A stretch of 64,000 nucleotides of DNA from CBDCFV01 sp965216425 (lineage in GTDB: Bacteria > Chloroflexota > Dehalococcoidia > Lucifugimonadales > UBA3495), in the NCBI GenBank assembly GCA_965216425.1, contig CBDCFV010000006.1:62001-126000 (forward strand). The letters are read 5' to 3'. Position numbers and translations under genes: made by a program. A model generated the notes under the pieces. The model saw only the letters and a program-made list of their open reading frames with translations, was not told the origin of the DNA and ran no database searches. This document shows, in pieces, positions 8,724 through 16,463 of this stretch; position 1 is the stretch's first letter, and each line of letters begins with the position of its first letter.

Positions 8724-10247
8724 ATGCCCGACCGGCCCAATCTTGTCTTCGTCTTCAGCGACCAACAACGGTACGACACCCTGAGGTGCTACGGCAACGA
8801 CTGGATTCAGACCCCCAACCTCAACGCCCTCGCAACGCAAAGTTTTGTGTTCCGTCGAGCTTACGTTACCCAACCGGTATGCACACCGGCCCGTGCGTCA
8901 ATCATGACCGGCCTCTACCCCCACGCTGCCGGCCCTGTCATCAACCGGCTGACCCTCCCGCCTAACACTCGGACTATCGCCGAGATGGTGTCGTCCGACT
9001 ACCTGTGCGGCTACTTCGGCAAGTGGCACTTGGGCGACGACGTGGTCCCACAGCATGGGTTCGACGCTTGGGTCAGCACTGAAGACGGCCACCGCGCGGA
9101 ATACACCAAGCGGGAGTACCGTTACCGTTTCAGCGACTATCATCATCACTTGATCGCCAACGGGTTCACCCCGACTCCCGACACCGAAGGCCGCCAGCGC
9201 CTCTTCGGCGACGCCGAAGCCCGGGCTCCCATCTTTTCGGCCAACCAGCGCGCGACCTTTCCCGAAGAGTTGCAAATGGCGTCGTTCCTTGGGGACCGGG
9301 CTGCGGGATTTATCGAAGACAATAAGGAACGCCCGTTCGTGCTCTACGTAAGCACTTTCGAACCCCATTCGCCCTATATCGGCCCTCTTCAGGACATGTA
9401 CGACCCTGCTCAACTGCCGGTAGGCCCGGCCTTTTTGAAGAGACCGGATGGGGCGTCCTTGCTGAACCGCTCCAGGGCCGACTATTACCAGCAGTACATG
9501 GACGGCCACGGAAACCAATACGACGATTACTACATGCAGGAGTACGCCGCCCACCAGGAGGACATAGCTACCGAGGAGGGTTGGCGACGGCTTCGCGCTC
9601 ACTATTTCGCCAACATCACTTTGGTGGACAGGATGGTCGGCAAGATTACCGCCGCCTTGGACAAAGCGGGCATCGCCAATAACACGGTGGTGGTGTTCAC
9701 CAGCGAGCACGGCGACCTGCTGGGAGACCACGGGATGCTGGAGAAGAGGTCTTTCTACGACGAGGCCGCCCGGGTGCCCTTGTTGATGCGGGTGCCTTGG
9801 CTCTCCACCGGGCAAACCGATGTAGGGGGCAGCGTCGGACAGATCGACTTGGTGCCAACGCTGCTCGACTTGCTCGGCCAACCGGTCCCGGGCCATCTGC
9901 AGGGCAAGAGCCGGCTGCCCGCGCTCAAGGGCGAAGAGTCGTTAGAATATAACGACGTCTTCATCCAGTGGAACGGGCACAGCGATGAACTACCGGAGCG
10001 GGACCTTGGCACCGGGACAATCAATCGCATGATCGCCCAGCCTTGGAGGTCGGTGGTTTCAGGCGGGTGGAAGCTGAACCTGTGCGCCGGTGACCAGTGC
10101 GAGTTGTTCGACTTGAACAGCGACCCCTACGAGTTGAACAACCTGTACAACAACCCGGACCAACAGGACAGGGTCCGTGACATGGCTGCCAGAATACGCT
10201 TTTGGCAGCTTCAGACGGGAGACAGGGCACCCCTTCCTTCTACATAA
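8724..10247 (+). CDS. Cysteine-type sulfatase (alkaline phosphatase superfamily)
   Basis: Predicted sulfate-ester hydrolase, 507 residues from ATG 8724, with AAGGAG at 8710-8715 deciding the start. FVFSDQQRYDTLRCYG at the N-terminus supplies metal-binding aspartate. The sulfatase signature is CTPARASIMTG with Cys53 as the residue to be converted to formylglycine. GKWHLG and the C-terminal EHGDLLGDHGMLEK give further active-site residues. There is no signal peptide, so a cytoplasmic role on an imported sulfated substrate is likely. It forms a functional pair with the FGE gene immediately upstream. The substrate is unknown; the DQQR subtype includes choline- and glycan-sulfatase-like enzymes. 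Confidence 0.9.
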   Translation: MPDRPNLVFVFSDQQRYDTLRCYGNDWIQTPNLNALATQSFVFRRAYVTQPVCTPARASIMTGLYPHAAGPVINRLTLPPNTRTIAEMVSSDYLCGYFGKWHLGDDVVPQHGFDAWVSTEDGHRAEYTKREYRYRFSDYHHHLIANGFTPTPDTEGRQRLFGDAEARAPIFSANQRATFPEELQMASFLGDRAAGFIEDNKERPFVLYVSTFEPHSPYIGPLQDMYDPAQLPVGPAFLKRPDGASLLNRSRADYYQQYMDGHGNQYDDYYMQEYAAHQEDIATEEGWRRLRAHYFANITLVDRMVGKITAALDKAGIANNTVVVFTSEHGDLLGDHGMLEKRSFYDEAARVPLLMRVPWLSTGQTDVGGSVGQIDLVPTLLDLLGQPVPGHLQGKSRLPALKGEESLEYNDVFIQWNGHSDELPERDLGTGTINRMIAQPWRSVVSGGWKLNLCAGDQCELFDLNSDPYELNNLYNNPDQQDRVRDMAARIRFWQLQTGDRAPLPST

Positions 10248-10257
10248 AGACTCTTCC

Positions 10258-10287
10258 GCGGAGGTCGCGGAGACCTCCGCAGTTTTT
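10258..10287 (+). terminator. Rho-independent terminator of the sulfatase gene
   Basis: Perfect 9-bp stem GCGGAGGTC/GACCTCCGC (10258-10266 with 10272-10280) and GCGGA loop, followed by AGTTTTT. It lies 10 bp after the sulfatase stop and before the convergent helicase gene. Confidence 0.85.
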
Positions 10288-10341
10288 AGGGCTGGGGTCC
10301 TGCAAGGAAAGGTATGCGATCTTCGCGCGCTCTGCGATGAA

Positions 10342-11790
10342 TTACCGGGACGCCAATACCAGGTTGCCCGGCTGCAATTCGTCGCCCAAGTGAGCTTGCA
10401 GCATATCCAGTACCTCGAAGTCCCATTCGGAAACAAAGGTAATGGCGGTGCCTTGGCGTCCCATCCGAGCTGTCCTGCCGATGCGGTGGACATATTCCTC
10501 AAGATTGCCGGGCATGTCGTAGTTGACGACATGCGACACCGCCGGAATGTCGAGCCCTCTGGCAGCGACATTAGTCGCAATCAGGATACGCAAGTCGCCC
10601 GACCGGAAATGATTCATAACACGGTCGCGGTGGCCTTGCGTCATATCGCCATGAATCGCCTGTGCATCGTGCCCGCGCTCCTGTAGATAAGCCGTCAGCC
10701 GGTCAACGCCAATTTTGGTCCTCCTGAAGACCAGAGCTTGATGAATCAGCTCCGGCTCCCGCAACAACCCATCGAGGGCAAAGGGACGGTCTTGGTCAGC
10801 TATTTCGTAGTAACGCTGGTCTACCTGCTCCACCGGCTCAGCATCGCCGCCGACCCTTATCCACTCGGGGTCATCCAAGTAACGTTCGGCCAGTCTCTTG
10901 ATCGGCCCAGGAATGGTAGCGGAGAAAAGCAGAGTCTGCCTGGACCGGGGCGTATGCCGGATGATAAAGCTGATGTCGTCGAAAAAGCCGATGTCCAGCA
11001 TCTGGTCCGCTTCGTCCAAGACAAGCGACTTGATATTATCGAGCCGTAGATTGCCGCGTTGCATATGGTCAATGAGGCGGCCGGGGGTCGCCACTATTAT
11101 GTGAACCCCCCGCTCAAGAGAGTCTATTTGACGGGCCATGGACTGGCCGCCGTAAACTGCAAGGACCTTCACCCCGGAATATTGTCCCAAGCGGGACAGT
11201 TCTACTCTCACTTGTCCCGCAAGTTCCCTGGTTGGCGTCAAGACCAGCACTTGAGGTTCACGGACTCTGGGGTCAATCCTCTCCACTAGCGGAATCCCAA
11301 AGGCGGCAGTTTTACCGGTCCCCGTTTGGGCTTGACCTACGACATCTCGCCCGGCGCGCACCAAGGGAATTATCTGTTCCTGGATGGGTGTTGGCTCGGT
11401 GTAGCCCATGCTCTCGAGCGCTCGGCCTACGGCCCCTGAAACCGCTTCCGTCCCAAAACTGCGCGGCTCCTCCACGTGTTTACCCGGTGCATGTTTGTCT
11501 GGAGCAACAGAAGAAGGGGATGCCGGTTGTTTAGGGGAGTTTGCTTGGGAGCGGCGTCGGGGACGAGGAGGAGCTACAACGAATTGAGGCGGTCCGGGGG
11601 GCTTGTCTAACGTCAGGACATCGGCGGTGTTGTTTACGTCCAAGGGTTCGCGGATGGGGGCAGATGGGCGGAGACGGGAATACAGAGCATTGGAAAATTT
11701 GCGGGTCAGTCTACCAAGAATAAGTGATCCCTCCAACAATACGAACCAGCCAACGAGTAAGCCACAATCACGTGGGGCATCGCCAGCCAA
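10342..11790 (-). CDS. DEAD-box ATP-dependent RNA helicase
   Basis: RNA-unwinding ATPase, up to 482 residues. All core motifs are visible in order: Q motif (GYTEPTPIQEQ), motif I (AQTGTGKT), Ia (PTRELA), Ib (TPGRLID), II (LDEADQML), III (SAT), V (ARGLDIP) and VI (HRIGRTAR). The first about 100 residues are Pro/Arg-rich and not conserved. The outermost start is a TTG at 11790 with no ribosome site, so the true start may be further in. The protein ends soon after motif VI and lacks a long basic C-terminal tail. The gene is monocistronic and convergent with the sulfatase. Likely role: ribosome assembly or RNA turnover. Confidence 0.9.
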   Translation of the reverse strand: MAGDAPRDCGLLVGWFVLLEGSLILGRLTRKFSNALYSRLRPSAPIREPLDVNNTADVLTLDKPPGPPQFVVAPPRPRRRSQANSPKQPASPSSVAPDKHAPGKHVEEPRSFGTEAVSGAVGRALESMGYTEPTPIQEQIIPLVRAGRDVVGQAQTGTGKTAAFGIPLVERIDPRVREPQVLVLTPTRELAGQVRVELSRLGQYSGVKVLAVYGGQSMARQIDSLERGVHIIVATPGRLIDHMQRGNLRLDNIKSLVLDEADQMLDIGFFDDISFIIRHTPRSRQTLLFSATIPGPIKRLAERYLDDPEWIRVGGDAEPVEQVDQRYYEIADQDRPFALDGLLREPELIHQALVFRRTKIGVDRLTAYLQERGHDAQAIHGDMTQGHRDRVMNHFRSGDLRILIATNVAARGLDIPAVSHVVNYDMPGNLEEYVHRIGRTARMGRQGTAITFVSEWDFEVLDMLQAHLGDELQPGNLVLASR

Positions 11791-12122
11791 TAGTCGCTAA
11801 ATGATGTATTAGCGCGAATTGTAGCACGATTATCGAAACTTGTGAAAGTTATTGCAATCGTGGTCGCTGGACCGAACCCAAGGACGCATATAATAAGGCG
11901 CTCCGGCATGACATCATATTACGATTTCCATTTATAGTATACAGTTTTTGATTATTTCCCAATGTATATTACAACGATTTGATTCTATTGACTTTATAAT
12001 ATGGATTTGCTAGTTTGTACCCCAATCGTGTACCTTGACTGCTCCACAGGTTACACAGCCCCACACCCGACGGTCCCCCCACATGACCCCATACACCCTA
12101 TATAGGGATGGAGGCGCGAAAA
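11791..12122. promoter_or_regulatory. AT-rich divergent intergenic region between helicase and second importer
   Basis: About 330 bp, clearly richer in A+T than the surrounding genes and with no plausible coding. It holds a TATAAT hexamer at 11995-12000, a TTGACT at 11989-11994 and GTATACAGTT at 11937-11946. The last is also found at 16346-16355. It must carry promoters for both flanking genes, but I cannot assign a convincing -35/-10 pair. Confidence 0.4.
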
Positions 12123-14072
12123 ATGGTGCACCGCCAATCGTATATTCCTCGGTTCAACACAGGGAGAATCCTGATCATTGCCCCATTGTTGCTCTTATTG
12201 TTCGTTGTTATGGCTTGCGGGGGCACGGCTCCTGCCGAACCGCAAGTGATCGAAAAAGAAGTCATCAGGGAAGTTGAAAAGCCGGTTGTGGTGGAGAAAG
12301 AGGTGGTCAAAGAGGTAGAGAAACCGGTGGTAGTAGAGAAGGAAGTCGTTAAAGAGGTGGAGGTTGTTAAAGAAGTAGAGAAGCAGGTCTTGGTGATAGC
12401 CACATCTACGCCTGCAGCAGCCCCGCTTCCGACTGCCGCTCCAGTCAAAATGGTCGGAATTCCTGATTGGGTGAGCCAAGGGAAATACGGCGGCGTTGTT
12501 CCGATGGGAATTCTCGCCCTGCCTGACAAATGGGATATCCACCAGTCTTGTTGCGTCGGCGGTCCTGCAGGCGGCGGATCTATATGGAATAATCTGCTGG
12601 TCTATAACCCGGTAAATACAGACCAGATAATCGGCGATCTAGCGGAGAGTTGGGAGTTGAGCGCCGACAACATGTCCTACACGTTCCGCCTGACTGATGC
12701 CACTTGGTGGGACGGCCAGCCAGTGACTGCCGAGGACGTGAAATTCAGCATAGACCGGTGGGCAGAGGATGGGGTTGCACGCCCCAGGGTGAGACGGGTC
12801 AAGGGTTACGTCAGCGACGCCGAGGTCATAGATCCCAAGACGGTCAAATTGAACCTGCTTTTCCCGGGAGCGCCAGCTCTCCAGGACTATCTGGCCGTAT
12901 CTTTCATGAAAATTTACCCCAAGCACTGGGTCGAGACACTTCCGCAGTCGGACCCGGAAATCGACTTCGAACCATTGGAACTCCTGGGGTCGGGTTCTTT
13001 CAAGCCGTCTAAATACTCACGCGGCAACTCGTGGGAAATGGAGAAAAACGAAAATTACTGGAAGGAAGGCAGACCTTTCTTTGATGGCTACAGAGTAACG
13101 GGCATCAAAGACAACGCCAGGAAAATCGCTGCTATCCGCACCGAGCAGATATTAATGTGGGTCTACGCCACTGCCGGCCTTTCTATTAAGGATGGTGTAA
13201 CTCTGAAGGAAGAACTGAAAGAGGACTGGGACTTCCCTTTCGTGATGCCTCCTGTCGCCGGTCTAATGATGAATATCAACAGGAAACCGTTTGATGACGA
13301 ACGTGTAAGAAGGGCCGTGTCTATAGCCATCGACCGGAAAGAAATTCTGGACGGTTGGGGCTTCGGCCAGGGTTGGATGGGGTCTCCTTTCCCGCCGGGT
13401 TCCTGGTACGCAGCCTCCGATGAAGAGGTGGCAACCTGGCCGGGCTACCGGTACGTGGACTCTTCCGGCGCTCAGTTGACTAACGTGTATGTCAAAGGCG
13501 CGCAGAAGGACCCGCGAGACATGGAAGAGGCGAAGCAACTCCTCGCCGATGCTGGATACCCCGATGGTATTAAAGATGTGAATTTGATAAACCATGTCGT
13601 GCATAAAGAAGGCGCCGCAATCGTGCTAGCGCAACTGAAACGCATCGGGATTGAAGCGACGCCTATGCAACCTGAACCCGCCGTCTATCTGGCCCGCCAA
13701 GCAGACGGCGACTTCGACATGATGTTTACCCGTTACGGTTTGAATATCGTAGACCCGGACGACATACTGGGCGCTCACTACCTGCCTGGCGGTTCAAGAA
13801 ACCGGATCGAATGGACAGATGACGAACTCATCGAGCTTGCAGAGCAACAACGGCGAGAGCCTGACCTGGAAAAACGCAAGGCCTTGCTCGGACAGATAGA
13901 GCAGATCATCGTCAGTGGGAAACCCCACTATACCCCGATCCTTTGGGCACAGTTCTACTTCCGGCCGCTGAACAAGAAAATCAATAACTTCCAACCGTGC
14001 CAAACGTTGCAACTATGCTTGACCTTTGAAAATCTCTGGCTCGATGAACAGTACCACAGCCAGTTCAAGTAG
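12123..14072 (+). CDS. ABC transporter substrate-binding lipoprotein (second importer)
   Basis: Solute-binding lipoprotein of the peptide/nickel family, 649 residues from ATG 12123; an in-frame ATG at 12108 is possible, but the GGAGG at 12109-12113 fits 12123. Lipobox ends VMAC. A stalk of three 14-residue repeats rich in Val, Glu and Lys precedes the binding domain, as in the first importer. The mature domain carries TWWDGQPVTAEDVKFSIDR. It is clearly more distant from the pair at 94 and 2302 than they are from each other, so a different ligand is likely. Followed by a hairpin and its two permeases. Confidence 0.9.
   Translation: MVHRQSYIPRFNTGRILIIAPLLLLLFVVMACGGTAPAEPQVIEKEVIREVEKPVVVEKEVVKEVEKPVVVEKEVVKEVEVVKEVEKQVLVIATSTPAAAPLPTAAPVKMVGIPDWVSQGKYGGVVPMGILALPDKWDIHQSCCVGGPAGGGSIWNNLLVYNPVNTDQIIGDLAESWELSADNMSYTFRLTDATWWDGQPVTAEDVKFSIDRWAEDGVARPRVRRVKGYVSDAEVIDPKTVKLNLLFPGAPALQDYLAVSFMKIYPKHWVETLPQSDPEIDFEPLELLGSGSFKPSKYSRGNSWEMEKNENYWKEGRPFFDGYRVTGIKDNARKIAAIRTEQILMWVYATAGLSIKDGVTLKEELKEDWDFPFVMPPVAGLMMNINRKPFDDERVRRAVSIAIDRKEILDGWGFGQGWMGSPFPPGSWYAASDEEVATWPGYRYVDSSGAQLTNVYVKGAQKDPRDMEEAKQLLADAGYPDGIKDVNLINHVVHKEGAAIVLAQLKRIGIEATPMQPEPAVYLARQADGDFDMMFTRYGLNIVDPDDILGAHYLPGGSRNRIEWTDDELIELAEQQRREPDLEKRKALLGQIEQIIVSGKPHYTPILWAQFYFRPLNKKINNFQPCQTLQLCLTFENLWLDEQYHSQFK
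12237..12362 (+). repeat. In-frame 42-bp tandem repeat (3 units), stalk of third binding protein
   Basis: Three units encoding (E/K)P(Q/V)V(I/V)EKEV(I/V)(R/K)EVE, the same 14-residue periodicity as at 193 and 2401. Confidence 0.8.
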
Positions 14073-14090
14073 GTTGAAGGCCATCGGGTT

Positions 14091-14117
14091 GCGGTCCCGT
14101 CCTTGTGGCGGGACCGC
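14091..14117 (+). terminator. Hairpin between binding-protein gene and permease gene
   Basis: Perfect 9-bp stem GCGGTCCCG/CGGGACCGC with a 9-nt loop, 18 bp after the binding-protein stop and 58 bp before the permease start. No T tract. Likely a partial terminator or 3'-end stabiliser that raises binding protein over permease, a common arrangement in such operons. Confidence 0.45.
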
Positions 14118-14175
14118 GGAGCAATATTCCAGGCTGTTCCCTTAAAGTAGCCACTGAGCGACGTCGGGAGATCCC

Positions 14176-15138
14176 ATGGGAACGTATCTGATAAAAAGGC
14201 TGGGCCTATTCATCCCCACCCTGATCCTCGTCTCCATCATAATATTTGCGGTCATGCGCATCGTTCCCGGGGATCCGGCATTACTCATATTGGCTGGAAC
14301 GGAAGGAGAAGGGGAATACACTGAACGACAACTACACGAACTACGCGTAAGCCTGGGCACCGATAAACCCATTTACACCCAGTACGGCAGGTGGATTTGG
14401 GGAGTGGTCAGAGGGGACTTCGGAGAGTCATTCTGGTACCGGGGAGTCCCGGTGATGGATGAAATCAAAAACCGGTTCCCGATCACTTTCGAGCTAGCTG
14501 TGCTCTCTATCCTGATCTCCTTTATCTTATCGGTGCCCATAGGGGTAATCACAGCCGTCAAGATAGACAAGTGGCCGGACCACTTGGGAAAGGTCTTCAC
14601 CATCAGCGGAGTAGCTCTGCCCACTTTTTGGGTGGCGATATTGGTGGTGTTTGTGTTGGCACGTTTCTTTAACTGGCTGCCTCCGTTGAATTACAGCAAT
14701 CTTTGGGAAGACCCGGTATCCAACTTGCAACAATTGATATTCCCAGCGTTGACTCTGGGATTCAACAATACGGCGTTTCAAGCTCGAGTTACACGTTCCT
14801 CAATGTTGGAAGTGCTCCGGGAGGACTATATCCGGACCGCCAGGGCCAAGGGCTTAGGAGAGAGTTTAGTCCTTTTCCGTCATGCTCTAAAGAACGCCTT
14901 CTTGCCGGTTATCACCGTGTCCGGGTGGCAGTTCAGTCGGCTTTTGGGCGGCGCCGTGCTTGTAGAGATCATCTTCCTCGTACCGGGCACCGGCCAGTTA
15001 TTGGTGGACAGCGTGGCCGTCAGGGACTTTAACGTGATACAAGCTCTAATATTTCTGGCTGCGTTTATGGTGCTGACCATTAACTTGATAGTCGACCTGA
15101 TGTACGGGTGGCTTAATCCCAAAGTCAGGTACAGCTAA
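14176..15138 (+). CDS. ABC transporter permease, DppB/OppB type (second importer)
   Basis: Membrane subunit of 320 residues. ATG 14176 is preceded by GGGAG at 14166-14170. It opens with YLIKRLGLFIPTLILVSI and MRIVPGDPA, has the EAA loop DYIRTARAKGL and ends NPKVRYS, all standard for DppB-type permeases. It is clearly paralogous to the gene at 4371-5330. The binding protein lies upstream and the DppC-type partner 54 bp downstream. Confidence 0.92.
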   Translation: MGTYLIKRLGLFIPTLILVSIIIFAVMRIVPGDPALLILAGTEGEGEYTERQLHELRVSLGTDKPIYTQYGRWIWGVVRGDFGESFWYRGVPVMDEIKNRFPITFELAVLSILISFILSVPIGVITAVKIDKWPDHLGKVFTISGVALPTFWVAILVVFVLARFFNWLPPLNYSNLWEDPVSNLQQLIFPALTLGFNNTAFQARVTRSSMLEVLREDYIRTARAKGLGESLVLFRHALKNAFLPVITVSGWQFSRLLGGAVLVEIIFLVPGTGQLLVDSVAVRDFNVIQALIFLAAFMVLTINLIVDLMYGWLNPKVRYS

Positions 15139-15192
15139 CCAAGCCTTTTATCACCCCTACTCCAACCACGATACTCACCTCATGGAGGACGC

Positions 15193-16134
15193 ATGGCGCG
15201 CCAGCGTTCCGCAGGGCAGGAGCTTCCACAAGAAAGGACGGTCTTAACGCCCACTCTGGCTGCGGCAAGAGCAGGATTAAACTTCGCCAAGAAAAAGCCG
15301 CTGGGGGCGGTCGGCGCGTTTGTTCTCGCAGCTATGGTGATCATCGCCATTTTCGCTCCCTGGATCGCACCTTTTGACCCGTCCGAGCCGTATGTTGAAC
15401 TGACATTCAGTCCCCCAAGCACAGAGTTTCTGTTGGGCGGCGATCAAATTGGAAGGGATATCCTTAGCCGTCTCATTTACGGAGCGCGAATTTCGTTGTT
15501 CGTAGGGTTGGTCAGCGTAACCATAGGAATCACCCTCGGCTCCCTCCTCGGCGTGATAAGCGCCTACTTTGGAGGTAAGATCGATCTGGTGGTGCAAAGG
15601 CTTGTCGATGCATTTCTTGCGTTCCCGGCAATCATCCTGGGGCTAACCCTCATGGCTGTTTTGGGGTCCTCCGTTACCAACATCATCATCGCTCTCTGCG
15701 TCGTGTTGGCGCCTGGGTCAATCCGGACCGTTCGGTCGCAGGCGCTGGCGGTTAAGGAAATGGACTACGTGCTGGCTGCCAGGGCCATCGGGGCCAGTGA
15801 CTGGGGTATTATCTTCCGTCACATGGTGCCCAACTGCTTTGCTATTTTCATCGTTCTGGGGACCATAACCCTTGGTCTCGCTATTATTGTTGAATCTTCT
15901 CTCAGCTTTCTTGGCGTGGGCGTGCCACCTAATGTCCCGACATGGGGCGGCATGCTTTCCGACGCAGCCTATACCGACATAGGAGGGGCGCCCTGGTTGT
16001 CAATCTTCCCGGGAATTGCCTTGGCTGGCCGTTTTCGCAATCAACTTCTTGGGCGACGCTATGCGGGACGTTTTAGACCCGTGGCTGAGAGGACGCTGAC
16101 ACAGCCGCATCCAAGACAATTTGAGCCCGCCTGA
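15193..16134 (+). CDS. ABC transporter permease, DppC/OppC type, with C-terminal frameshift
   Basis: Membrane subunit partner of the permease at 14176. Residues 1-278 are normal for the family (LLGGDQIGRDILSRLIYG, EMDYVLAARAIG, SLSFLGVGVPPNVPTWGGM). After FPGIALA (about 16026) the frame loses homology and runs to a stop at 16132-16134. In the next frame, from 16028 to a TGA at 16097-16099, the sequence reads AVFAINFLGDAMRDVLDPWL then RGR, which is the expected family C-terminus. Alignment length suggests a net loss of two bases (or gain of one) near 16027. Corrected product would be about 302 residues. Either a real mutation that alters the last 22 residues or an assembly error. Confidence 0.85.
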   Translation: MARQRSAGQELPQERTVLTPTLAAARAGLNFAKKKPLGAVGAFVLAAMVIIAIFAPWIAPFDPSEPYVELTFSPPSTEFLLGGDQIGRDILSRLIYGARISLFVGLVSVTIGITLGSLLGVISAYFGGKIDLVVQRLVDAFLAFPAIILGLTLMAVLGSSVTNIIIALCVVLAPGSIRTVRSQALAVKEMDYVLAARAIGASDWGIIFRHMVPNCFAIFIVLGTITLGLAIIVESSLSFLGVGVPPNVPTWGGMLSDAAYTDIGGAPWLSIFPGIALAGRFRNQLLGRRYAGRFRPVAERTLTQPHPRQFEPA

Positions 16135-16463
16135 CAACCACCAAGGACGCAGAGTTCTCGACAATTCGTGGTTGAACGTCTACTTGGGCGGACACGGTCG
16201 CATTTCCATCTCAGGCTTTCGCGGTTTCTGCGGCAAGTTAACGTAGAGGGGCTTAATATACTAATTTAAATCAAGCAGACCGGCAGTTTAAACTCGTCAC
16301 GGCCCCTCTCATTCCAGGACAACCCGCTTTCCCGCGCAACTTGTGGTATACAGTTAATGTGATTTATAGCAATTTTTGCAGGCAACACGTAAACGGCAAA
16401 GACTAAGGCGTGGGCTCCACGTCCTTGCGCAAAAGGGCGTGGAGCCGTCTATAATCAAAGCCG
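16135..16463. promoter_or_regulatory. Intergenic region with hairpin and promoter-like box before FG-GAP gene
   Basis: No gene is visible. It contains GTATACAGTT at 16346-16355 (also upstream of the 12123 operon), a strong hairpin at 16413-16446 (GGCTCCACG/CGTGGAGCC with inner CCTT/AAGG) and TATAAT at 16450-16455. The TATAAT ends 8 bp before the ATG at 16464 with no ribosome site, consistent with a leaderless start. TTGCGC at 16425-16430 is a possible -35 (19-bp spacer), inside the hairpin. Confidence 0.4.
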
